Assembly: GCA_945870545.1 (NCBI GenBank)
Contig: CAMBTF010000124.1
Coordinates: forward strand, 1-5,820
Direction: 5' to 3'
Length of the DNA: 5,820 nt
Origin: Akkermansia muciniphila
GTDB lineage: Bacteria; Verrucomicrobiota; Verrucomicrobiia; Verrucomicrobiales; Akkermansiaceae
Positions within the stretch are counted from its first letter, which is position 1, and every line of letters starts with the position of its first letter. The translations under genes and the position numbers were made by a program. Of this stretch, positions 1-5,760 are shown one piece after another. The notes under the pieces were generated by a model. The model searched no databases. It was given only the letters and a program-made list of their open reading frames with translations, and was not told the origin of the DNA.

Positions 1-33
1 TAATGAGTATATCTAAAGTACAAATTCATGTGA

Positions 34-49
34 GAGAATCTTAATTCTC
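34..49. repeat. Small inverted repeat (hairpin) in AT-rich DNA
   Basis: GAGAAT (34-39) and ATTCTC (44-49) are perfect inverted repeats around a 4-nt loop. The stem lies in an AT-rich stretch (about 1-85) whose composition differs clearly from the GC-rich genes to the right, and no convincing reading frame crosses it. It has no adjoining T-run, so it is not a typical terminator. It could be part of a mobile-element end or a chance hairpin. Confidence 0.3.
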
Positions 50-104
50 AAGACCGCTTTGCCAAGAATTTTGTAACAGGGAATTGATGGGGGTGCAAAG
101 TGTC

Positions 105-175
105 TTTTGGGGTCAGGATTTTGGGGTCTTCACTTTGACATTTAGCTTGTGGCATGGGGTCTGTGGCATGGGGTC
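105..175 (+). repeat. Two pairs of GGGGTC direct repeats with 14-nt period, possible mobile-element flank
   Basis: TTTTGGGGTC occurs at 105-114 and again at 119-128. TGTGGCATGGGGTC occurs twice in perfect tandem at 148-161 and 162-175. All four copies carry GGGGTC on the same strand, and within each pair the period is 14 nt. An inverted repeat of 7 bp (CAAAGTG 96-102, CACTTTG 131-137) brackets the first pair. The following text, GGGTGCTGCATTTTAACATT at 176-195, resembles sequences I associate with the borders of IS200-like / REP-associated tyrosine transposase (RAYT) genes, but no transposase reading frame is present. Calling it a solo flank or degenerate end of such an element is inference; the repeats themselves are directly visible. 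Confidence 0.45.
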
Positions 176-232
176 GGGTGCTGCATTTTAACATTTTCAA
201 GAAATGACCCACTCAGAATTCTACTTCGACTC

Positions 233-402
233 TGCGATGGCTCCAATGAGCAATTCTCCTACCAACGCGTCGACGGCAAGAAGATCCTCGAACTCACGCA
301 TTTCAAGGATCGGGAAAACCGCTGGCCTTTGTTTGGCTACGATGCGCTGCGGCAGCGCACGGCGAGCATCGATCCTCTGGGGCGGATGACGCGTTTCCAA
401 TG
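233..402 (+). pseudogene. RHS/YD-repeat protein remnant
   Basis: The frame beginning at 233 reads CDGSNEQFSYQRVDG, then ILELTHFKDRENRWPLFGYD, then ALRQRTASIDPLGRMTRFQW. The pattern GYDAL-R-T--IDPLGR-T-F-W is the YD/RHS-repeat signature found in large secreted or surface proteins, including polymorphic toxins. RHS proteins are hundreds to thousands of residues long, yet only about 57 residues (roughly one and a half repeats) remain. There is no start upstream beyond repeat DNA, and homology stops abruptly at the T8 run at 403-410. After that the frame continues as low-quality sequence to a stop near 502. It is therefore a decayed or rearranged fragment without a functional product. The family call is from motif recognition. 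Confidence 0.65.
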
Positions 403-600
403 GTTTTTTTTGTCCTTTGCCGCCTCGTGCTCGCTGTCGCCGCCATCGAGGAGGTTGACAAGGGCTTCGAGGGCGGTGGTGTCCTCGTCCATCCAGCCGT
501 GATCGTCGAGGGCATCGGCGTGGGTTTGGCAGGCGGCGAGGACTTTCCGGTAACAAATGCTTTGAAAATCTTGATGCCTTGAAACAATCCCTCGATGGCA
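403..600 (-). pseudogene. Unrecognised protein fragment, antisense to the RHS remnant
   Basis: Read on the minus strand, one frame stays open from just below a stop at 613-615 down to a stop at 337-339. Between about 585 and 405 it reads like genuine protein: FQSICYRKVLAACQTHADAL, then DDHGWMDEDTTALEALVNLL, then DGGDSEHEAAKDKK. Almost every codon in the 405-543 part ends in G or C, as in the intact genes here. There is no ATG, GTG or TTG start below the upstream stop before this segment, so it is truncated at its 5' side. Below 403 the frame enters the antisense of the RHS remnant and loses sense. I do not recognise the family; the piece is acidic and probably helical. Its upstream end overlaps the first codons of the 595-2265 gene on the other strand. 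It may be a leftover of a gene cut by the same rearrangement that truncated the RHS gene. Confidence 0.45.
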
Positions 601-2265
601 ACACCGAAAGCGTCAAGCCCGCGAACTGATTGGAAACGCCGACTCAAGCGGTGGGTTCTCGGCTCCTACCGTCTCGGCGTGATCCTCGCGGCGCTTGCTT
701 GCTTGCGCACTCTGCCTCGCGACGAAGCGTCGCTAGATCCCGCGCTGATTCTAAAGCTTTCGAAAGAACCGATACCCGCAGAGGTCTCGTCGGGTGATCC
801 TTCGGATGGTCATTATCCGTTGCTCGATGGGGCGGGCGAGACAGTCGGTTGGGCGACTTCGACCCAGCCTCAAGCCGCGAAGATCCAGGGCTATTCAGGC
901 CCGTCGGAGTTGATGGTGGTTTTCGGTGCTGATCGTAAGGTGAGAGGTGTTCGTTTCCTCTCAAGCGCGGATACCGACGGACATGTGGAAAAAGTGCGGG
1001 GCGACGAGCCGTTCTGGCGGCAGTGGGATGGCAAGGCGGAGGCTGCGCTGGGAGCGCCGGGCACGCCGGTCGTTGTTTCCGGAGCCACGCTCACCAGCGA
1101 GGCGATGGCGCGCGGTGTTGCCGCCCGCTTCGGCGCGGAGGGGATGGACGAATGGTTTCCCGCTGCGCTCAGCTTGGTTGATATCGCGAAGGCATTTCCC
1201 GAGGCGGATCGAATTTCAGAAAGCGGTTCTAACGGAATCTATCAGGTATTTAAAAAGAATGAGTTCATCGGAACGGTTCTCCGCAGCAGCCGGATGGGGA
1301 TTTCAGCCAGAGGTTACAACGGCACTTCGGATGTGATCGTTTTCCTCGCGCCAGACGGTGATAGGATTCTCGGCATCGGTTTCCTCGGCAGCCGCGACAA
1401 CGAGCCCTATGTGAGCGACGTGCGCGACGAAGTGAGGTATGCGGACGGCTTCGCGGGGAAAGGCGTGGAGGCGGTGTTGGCGGAGGATGTGCGGGTATCG
1501 CCTTCGCTTTTCACCAGCGGTGCCAGTTACACGAATCAAGCGGTGGTGGAAAGTGTTAGGGAAATGCTCAGTCGCCACAGAGCGGTTGAGGATGCGAAGG
1601 GATTTCCGTGGAAAGCATCGCTCGCTTTCGTGTGGATCGGTCTCGGGGTTTTCGTGGGTATCCACAAAGTCGGCAATCGGTTGGCGGTGCGCCTGGGCTA
1701 CGCGGCGGTCTCGGTGGTTGCGGGTCTCACGCTGGGTTGGATGGTGAGTCAGGATCAGTTGGTGGGGTGGGGGATGAACGGCTTCGGAGTCCGCGGCATC
1801 CTGCCCTTGCTCGCACTCACCGCCGCCGCTTTAGTGATCCCCGCGTTCACCGGCAGGAACGTCTATTGCAACCGGATCTGCCCGCACGGAGCGGCCCAGA
1901 CGCTCGCCGGTTCGCTCGTCCGGAAACGCCTTCACCTGCCGCCGAAGCTCCACACCGCGTTGGCGCGTTTGCCATGGCTCACGCTGCTCGCGATCTGGGC
2001 GCTCGCCTTTCTTGTGAGCGGGATTCCCTTCGCCCGCATCGAGCCGTTCGAGACGTGGAGCAGCGGCTTCGTTGCCTTCATTCCCGCCGCGATCCTCACC
2101 GTAGGTCTCGTCGCCGCGTTTTTTCTGCCACAGGCGTATTGCCACTACGGCTGCCCGACCGGTGCCTTGCTGAAATTCCTAACAGCCTCCCCCACGGCAT
2201 GGACACGCCGCGACACCATCGCAGCCGTCCTCATCGCAGCCGCGCTCTTGCGCGTCCTTTTATGA
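595..2265 (+). CDS. NosR-like membrane flavoprotein: two FMN-binding domains plus a polytopic CxxxCP domain
   Basis: This 556-residue protein probably passes electrons across or along the cytoplasmic membrane. A basic N-terminus precedes a membrane segment (about 24-40). Two FMN_bind-type domains follow, outside the membrane: about 85-185, ending in VVVSGATLTSEA (candidate flavinylated Thr165), and about 215-328, ending in FTSGASYTNQAV, where Ser311 replaces the usual Thr. About six hydrophobic segments lie in 341-556. The segment carries two CxxxCP motifs, CNRICPHGA (Cys425, Cys429) and CHYGCPTGA (Cys516, Cys520), as in the membrane part of NosR/NapH-type proteins. NosR itself is about 700 residues and ends in a cytoplasmic two-cluster ferredoxin domain; this protein stops after its last helix and lacks it. 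The start at 595 gives a sensible positive-inside N-terminus but has no visible ribosome-binding site. The stop overlaps the apbE start (ATGA), so the genes are translationally coupled. No nos genes are visible, so a role in N2O reduction is not supported. Domain assignments are from motifs; the electron donor and acceptor are unknown. Confidence 0.85.
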   Translation: MATPKASSPRTDWKRRLKRWVLGSYRLGVILAALACLRTLPRDEASLDPALILKLSKEPIPAEVSSGDPSDGHYPLLDGAGETVGWATSTQPQAAKIQGYSGPSELMVVFGADRKVRGVRFLSSADTDGHVEKVRGDEPFWRQWDGKAEAALGAPGTPVVVSGATLTSEAMARGVAARFGAEGMDEWFPAALSLVDIAKAFPEADRISESGSNGIYQVFKKNEFIGTVLRSSRMGISARGYNGTSDVIVFLAPDGDRILGIGFLGSRDNEPYVSDVRDEVRYADGFAGKGVEAVLAEDVRVSPSLFTSGASYTNQAVVESVREMLSRHRAVEDAKGFPWKASLAFVWIGLGVFVGIHKVGNRLAVRLGYAAVSVVAGLTLGWMVSQDQLVGWGMNGFGVRGILPLLALTAAALVIPAFTGRNVYCNRICPHGAAQTLAGSLVRKRLHLPPKLHTALARLPWLTLLAIWALAFLVSGIPFARIEPFETWSSGFVAFIPAAILTVGLVAAFFLPQAYCHYGCPTGALLKFLTASPTAWTRRDTIAAVLIAAALLRVLL

Positions 2266-3044
2266 AAACCCGCTTCCTGCTTCTCGCTCTTCTGCTCGTT
2301 TCCTGCAAGCCGACGGACGAGGAGAAAATCCTCACCGGCGAGGCCATGGGCACCACCTGGAAGCTCGCTTGGCGCGGTGCGCCCGTCACCGGCATGGAAA
2401 AGGATGTTACGGAAACTCTCCAAAAATGGGAGGACGTTCTCAGCCAGTGGAAACCCGGCTCCGACCTTTCCCGTTTTAACCGGGGCGAGCCCGCCACGCC
2501 GGAGTTGCAACGCGTCATCGACCTCGCGGAGGAAATCCACAAGGCCAGCGGCGGTGCCTTCGACCACCGCATGCTCAAGGAAACGGGCGAAGCGGGTTTC
2601 GGCCCCGGCGGGAACGGCATCGATCTCTCCGCGATCGGCAAGGGCTTCGCGGTGGATCGTGTCGGGGAAAGGCTGAGGGAAATGGGAGTGAACGATTTTG
2701 TCTTCGCGCTGAGCGGAGAAATCCTCGCGGGTGACAACGAATGGGAGGTGGGCATCGAGAAACCCGATCCCGCCACGCAGGAAACCGCTCGAATCGTTTT
2801 GCTGAAAAACAGAGCCCTCGCCACCAGCGGGAACTACCGCCAGTTCAAGCCCGCGGAGGGAGGCCTCGCCAGTCACATCATCGATCCCAAAACCCGCAGG
2901 CCCGTCATCCGCCCGCCGTCATCCGTCAGCGTCTTTGCGAAGGACTGCGCCACCGCCGATGCATGGGCTACCGCCCTTTTTGTTCTCGGCCCTGATTTCC
3001 CGGTTCCGGATGGAATCGAAGCGATCTGGAATGCCGGGAGATGA
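2262..3044 (+). CDS. apbE: ApbE family FAD:protein FMN transferase, compact lipoprotein
   Basis: ApbE proteins use FAD and Mg2+ to attach FMN through a phosphoester bond to Thr/Ser in S-G-A-T motifs of exported FMN-binding domains. The 260-residue product starts with a lipoprotein signal (MKTRFLLLALLLVSC, lipobox LVSC, Cys15). Family motifs follow in order: GEAMGTTWK (27-34), SDLSRFN (67-73), GGAFD (97-101), GFGPGG (112-117), DLSAIGKGFAVD (121-132), SGEILAG (151-157), ALATSGNYRQ (185-194), SHIIDPKTRRPV (204-215) and CATADAWATALFVLG (229-243), whose Asp233 and Thr237 region corresponds to the metal site. It is short: typical members have about 300-350 residues. The main gap lies between GFGP and DLSAIGKG, where the family usually has some 40-50 residues more. 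The ATG lies inside the upstream stop (ATGA), so expression is coupled to the FMN-binding protein, which is its likely substrate. No ribosome-binding site is visible. Family call is firm; activity of the compact form is inferred. Confidence 0.92.
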   Translation: MKTRFLLLALLLVSCKPTDEEKILTGEAMGTTWKLAWRGAPVTGMEKDVTETLQKWEDVLSQWKPGSDLSRFNRGEPATPELQRVIDLAEEIHKASGGAFDHRMLKETGEAGFGPGGNGIDLSAIGKGFAVDRVGERLREMGVNDFVFALSGEILAGDNEWEVGIEKPDPATQETARIVLLKNRALATSGNYRQFKPAEGGLASHIIDPKTRRPVIRPPSSVSVFAKDCATADAWATALFVLGPDFPVPDGIEAIWNAGR

Positions 3045-3060
3045 TTGCGCGGTACGCCCT

Positions 3061-3474
3061 TCAGAAAGGCATGGGGATCCCGTCGACGAGGATCAGCGCG
3101 TAGATCAGCTTGCAGGAGAAATGCAGCGCCTGATCCAGGCTGAAGCCGATCCATTTCTCGCAGCGGACGAAGTCGATGATCCAGTGAAGGATGAATTCGG
3201 CTAGTGCAAGCGCGCCCGAACCCGTCACGATCCACACCATGCCCGCCTGGATGAGCGAGTGCGCGGTGAGTGAGTGCACCCAAAGGAAGGGTGAGATCTC
3301 ACTTCCACCGAAGAACGTGGCTGATTTAATGTGGCGGTTCTTCCCGGTTGCTAGGAATGAGCCTTGCAAGGGGTAATCTCCCAGCGCGTGCCCGATCACC
3401 ATCGCAAAGAACAGAACCAGTGTGCCCGCCAAGCCACCGATTTGAATATGGGTCGCGGCGAAATCCGAAATCAT
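3061..3474 (-). CDS. DUF3307 family small membrane protein
   Basis: The 137-residue product matches the DUF3307 pattern: a hydrophobic N-terminal helix (about 15-32) running into HALGDYPLQGSFLATGKN (29-46), a histidine pair in VHSLTAHSL (66-74), then AEFILHWIIDFVRCEKW (92-108), and SLDQALHFSCKLIYALI (112-128). The conserved His/Asp/Gln residues (His29, Asp33, His72, His97, Asp101, Asp114, Gln115, His118) lie on hydrophobic helices, about four in all. No biochemical function is established for the family, which occurs in bacteria and in some mobile elements. It is the second gene of a minus-strand pair, 19 nt below the cNMP-fold gene and probably cotranscribed with it. It converges on apbE with only 16 nt between the stop codons. 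No Shine-Dalgarno sequence precedes its ATG. Length is normal for the family. Confidence 0.8.
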   Translation of the reverse strand: MISDFAATHIQIGGLAGTLVLFFAMVIGHALGDYPLQGSFLATGKNRHIKSATFFGGSEISPFLWVHSLTAHSLIQAGMVWIVTGSGALALAEFILHWIIDFVRCEKWIGFSLDQALHFSCKLIYALILVDGIPMPF

Positions 3475-3493
3475 ACGATAAAAGGCAGTTTAA

Positions 3494-3973
3494 TCACCAG
3501 AATTTCGAAAGGTTCTCCATGCTCTGGGTGTCGGCGAGCTTGTCGTTCATGTTGCGGATACGGCGGCACATCACGCCGATAATCCCCGCCAGAAGTATGG
3601 AGCCGGCCTGCGGGTAGGCTTTGATGAAGAGATCGATATCTGACCGGTTCGCCCGCCAGATCTGGGTGAAATCCTGGGCGACCACGGTGGCGCTGGCTTT
3701 GCCGGGATCGAAGACGTTCACCTCGCCCAAGGTTTCTCCCGCCTCTATGCGCGCAACAAGTTTCGTCCTGCCCTCCACCATGATGGTCACGTGCAGCAGG
3801 CCGGAAATCACAAGATACAGGTGTTCCTGGGCTTCTCCCGCCTTGATGAGGATTTGTCCGGGCTGGGCGGGGAGGAACTCGCCGTAGTCCCCGAGCAGAG
3901 CCCGATCCTGTAATTCAAGTTCCGCAACGATTCCAAAGGCAGGGAGTTCCGGGCGCATCAATTTATCGCTCAT
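3494..3973 (-). CDS. Stand-alone cyclic-nucleotide-binding-fold protein (Crp-like, no HTH)
   Basis: From the ATG at 3973 the product has 159 residues; an in-frame GTG at 4003 would add ten. I prefer the ATG, because MSDKLMRPELPAFGIVAELE reads as a normal lead-in, but neither start has a Shine-Dalgarno sequence. Residues about 12-110 form a cNMP-binding beta-roll: FLPAQPGQILIKAGE (33-47), HLYLVISGLLHVTI (51-64), then the phosphate-binding cassette LGEVNVFDPGKASATVVA (82-99). A helical tail (about 110-148) follows and the protein ends at FW, with no DNA-binding domain. Aligned without gaps to the CRP cassette, Glu84 matches the ribose-binding Glu but the phosphate-binding Arg is Ala93, with Lys92 beside it. 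cAMP or cGMP binding is therefore doubtful, and it may bind another ligand or act structurally. The partner may be the downstream DUF3307 protein. It is divergent from prfC. Confidence 0.82.
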   Translation of the reverse strand: MSDKLMRPELPAFGIVAELELQDRALLGDYGEFLPAQPGQILIKAGEAQEHLYLVISGLLHVTIMVEGRTKLVARIEAGETLGEVNVFDPGKASATVVAQDFTQIWRANRSDIDLFIKAYPQAGSILLAGIIGVMCRRIRNMNDKLADTQSMENLSKFW

Positions 3974-4030
3974 GGGGTGAAACTGAATGAATTCCCGCGC
4001 CACGGAAAGCCAAAAACGGGGTGATGTAGG

Positions 4031-4048
4031 GATACTCGATCACGTATC
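4031..4048. promoter_or_regulatory. Imperfect 18-bp palindrome between divergent genes
   Basis: GATACTCGATCACGTATC reads GATAC-NN-GATC-NN-GTATC on both strands, so 14 of its 18 positions obey dyad symmetry around a central GATC. It sits in the 4004-4124 gap between the divergent cNMP-fold gene and prfC, which is where an operator would be expected. It does not match the CRP/FNR half-sites TGTGA or TTGAT. The palindrome is visible; a regulatory role is inference. Confidence 0.3.
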
Positions 4049-4082
4049 GCCGATGTCATTCTCCTCGGACTTTCAGCGGTCA

Positions 4083-4111
4083 TTGACCTTTCTCCGCCGC
4101 GGGTCTATCCC
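4083..4111 (+). promoter_or_regulatory. Possible sigma70-type promoter for prfC
   Basis: TTGACC (4083-4088, five of six matches to TTGACA) is followed by a 17-nt spacer and TATCCC (4106-4111, three of six matches to TATAAT, with the TAT part kept). Transcription would start near 4118, leaving only about seven bases before the ATG at 4125. That would make prfC mRNA nearly leaderless, consistent with the absent Shine-Dalgarno sequence. The weak -10 element keeps confidence moderate. Confidence 0.4.
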
Positions 4112-4124
4112 GCGTGTCCGCCCG

Positions 4125-5744
4125 ATGTCCCTATCCGCCTACACGACCCCTTCGCCCGTCCTCCAGAAAGAGGTTACGCGCCGTCGCTCCTTTGCGATCA
4201 TCTCCCACCCCGATGCGGGGAAAACGACCCTGACGGAAAAATTCCTGCTCTACGGCGGTGCCCTCCAGCTTGCAGGATCCGTCACCGCGAAGAAAAACCA
4301 GCGCGCCACTACCTCCGACTGGATGGAAATGGAGAAGCAGCGCGGCATCTCGGTTTCCTCCACCGTCCTGCAGTTCGAATACAAGGACTGCGTCGTAAAC
4401 ATCCTCGATACGCCAGGGCACAAGGATTTCTCCGAGGACACCTACCGCGTCCTCACCGCCGTGGACGCCGCGGTGATGGTGGTGGACGCGGGTAAGGGCA
4501 TCGAGTCCCAGACACGGAAACTCTTCGAGGTCTGCCGCCGCCGGGGCGTTCCGATTTTTACTTTTATGAACAAGCTCGACCGCCCCGCGCGCCCGACGCT
4601 TGATCTCCTCGACGAGCTGGAATCCGTGCTCGGCATCCATGCGTTTCCCGTGAACTGGCCGCTCGGCGACGGGCCGCGCTTCAAGGGCGTTTACGATAGG
4701 GAGCACAACAAGGTCCACCTCTTCGAACGCACGGCGCACGGCGCATTCCGCGCTCCGGTGAATGTCTCGGGCATCGAGGACGAGGGTGTGAAAAACGCGT
4801 TGGACGAGATCACCTACAAGCAAGTGTGCGAGGAGCTGGAACTGTTAGAAGGCGCGGGCGCGGACTTCGATGTGAACGAAGTCCTTGCCGGAAGGCTTAC
4901 TCCGGTTTTCTTCGGATCCGCTGCGAACAACTTCGGCGTCCAGTTATTGCTAGACCGCTTTCTTGAGCTTTCCCCGCCGCCGCTGCCCCGCCAAAGCTCC
5001 GGCGAAACCATCCATCCCGCTGCCGAGGGTTTTTCCGCCTTCGTTTTCAAAATCCAGGCGAACATGAACCCGAAGCACCGGGATCGCATCGCCTTCATCC
5101 GCATCGTATCGGGTCGCTTCGAGCGCGATATGGATGTCATCAACACCCGCACGGGCGCGACCATCCGCCTCGCCAATTCGCAGCGCCTCTTCGCCCGCGA
5201 GCGCGAAACGGTCGATGACGCCTTCGCCGGCGATGTCGTCGGCCTCGTCGGGAATTACGACCTACTGATCGGCGACACGCTGGCCTCCGCGGCCGATGTG
5301 AAATTCGACGAGATCCCGCGTTTCCCGCCCGAGTGCTTTTCCTATCTCACCAACAAATCCACCGCGAAATACAAGCGCTTCCAGAGCGGCCTTGAGCAGC
5401 TTTTGAAAGAGGGAGTCGCCTCCGAGTTCACCCTGTTAGATGCGCCCGCATCCTCGTCAAGCATCCTGCTCGGCGCGGTCGGCCCGCTCCAGTTCGAGGT
5501 GCTCCAACACCGACTCGAAGGCGAATACGCCGCCGAGACTCGCATCGAATCCGCCGACTGGTCGGTCGCCCGCTGGCTCAAGCCGAAGGAAGGCGACCCG
5601 CTCGCCCCGGAAGCCCGCCCCGCGCTCTCTATGGGCACCGTCCTCGCGCGCGATCCCAACGGTTGGCTCACAGCTCTTTTCCCCGGTGAGTGGGCTATGA
5701 AAACATTCACCGAGAAAAACGAGGGCTGGATCATCTCCGAGTAG
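4125..5744 (+). CDS. prfC: Peptide chain release factor 3 (RF3), translational GTPase
   Basis: RF3 uses GTP to recycle the class I release factors RF1 and RF2 from the ribosome after peptide release. From the ATG at 4125 the product has 539 residues, close to the 529 of E. coli RF3. GTPase motifs are complete: G1 SHPDAGKTT (27-35), switch I RGISVSST (73-80), G3 DTPGH (95-99), G4 NKLD (149-152) and G5 GSA (264-266). The stretch FPVNWPLGDGPRFKGVYD (174-191), after the GTPase core motifs, is typical of RF3 and separates it from EF-G. Domain II follows (about 295-390), then the RF3-specific C-terminal domain, with LGAVGPLQFEVLQHRLEGEY visible. The frame stays open upstream to 3987, but those 46 residues have no RF3 similarity and cross the divergent promoter region, so I reject the longer start. 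No Shine-Dalgarno sequence precedes the chosen ATG. The gene is monocistronic as far as seen. Confidence 0.95.
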   Translation: MSLSAYTTPSPVLQKEVTRRRSFAIISHPDAGKTTLTEKFLLYGGALQLAGSVTAKKNQRATTSDWMEMEKQRGISVSSTVLQFEYKDCVVNILDTPGHKDFSEDTYRVLTAVDAAVMVVDAGKGIESQTRKLFEVCRRRGVPIFTFMNKLDRPARPTLDLLDELESVLGIHAFPVNWPLGDGPRFKGVYDREHNKVHLFERTAHGAFRAPVNVSGIEDEGVKNALDEITYKQVCEELELLEGAGADFDVNEVLAGRLTPVFFGSAANNFGVQLLLDRFLELSPPPLPRQSSGETIHPAAEGFSAFVFKIQANMNPKHRDRIAFIRIVSGRFERDMDVINTRTGATIRLANSQRLFARERETVDDAFAGDVVGLVGNYDLLIGDTLASAADVKFDEIPRFPPECFSYLTNKSTAKYKRFQSGLEQLLKEGVASEFTLLDAPASSSSILLGAVGPLQFEVLQHRLEGEYAAETRIESADWSVARWLKPKEGDPLAPEARPALSMGTVLARDPNGWLTALFPGEWAMKTFTEKNEGWIISE

Positions 5745-5760
5745 CCCTTCCCGCCGCTGT

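Larger units (their letters stand above)
1..232. other. Gene-poor AT-rich left end
   Basis: No reading frame here looks like a protein. The left part is AT-rich, followed by the GGGGTC repeats and then a transition into the RHS remnant. A frame opens from a GTG at 149 and reads into the RHS piece, but its first 28 residues (rich in Trp, Gly, Cys and His) come from the tandem repeat itself and look non-coding. I see no tRNA, rRNA or CRISPR structure. Confidence 0.55.

Noticed and set aside
455..460. Perfect TTGACA box as a -35 element for the NosR-like gene
   Set aside because: There is no -10-like sequence at a suitable distance, and the bases are explained by the minus-strand coding remnant (antisense of Val-Asn codons).
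149..502. A complete 117-residue gene starting at GTG 149
   Set aside because: Its N-terminal part is translated repeat DNA and its C-terminal part is antisense of another coding fragment; only the middle (RHS) portion is meaningful.
1608..2261. Long open + strand frame joined upstream of apbE
   Set aside because: It is an out-of-frame shadow of the NosR-like gene; the translation is Arg/Ser-rich and has no domain, and the ATG at 2262 begins a clean lipoprotein signal.
2145..2876. Minus-strand 243-codon open frame opposite apbE
   Set aside because: It is antisense to a clearly recognised gene and has no recognisable motif; high GC makes long antisense frames common.
3056..3070. Small hairpin between the convergent apbE and DUF3307 genes as a bidirectional terminator
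   Set aside because: GCCCTT/AAAGGC has an internal mismatch, a 3-nt loop and no T-run on either side, and it overlaps the DUF3307 stop codon.
3987..4124. 46-residue N-terminal extension of RF3 from an upstream ATG
   Set aside because: The extension has no RF3 similarity, overlaps the likely promoter and the start of the divergent gene, and the 4125 start gives the normal family length.
4131..4823. Minus-strand 230-codon open frame opposite prfC
   Set aside because: It mirrors the RF3 codons, and its His/Val/Arg-rich composition is typical of antisense of GC-rich coding DNA.
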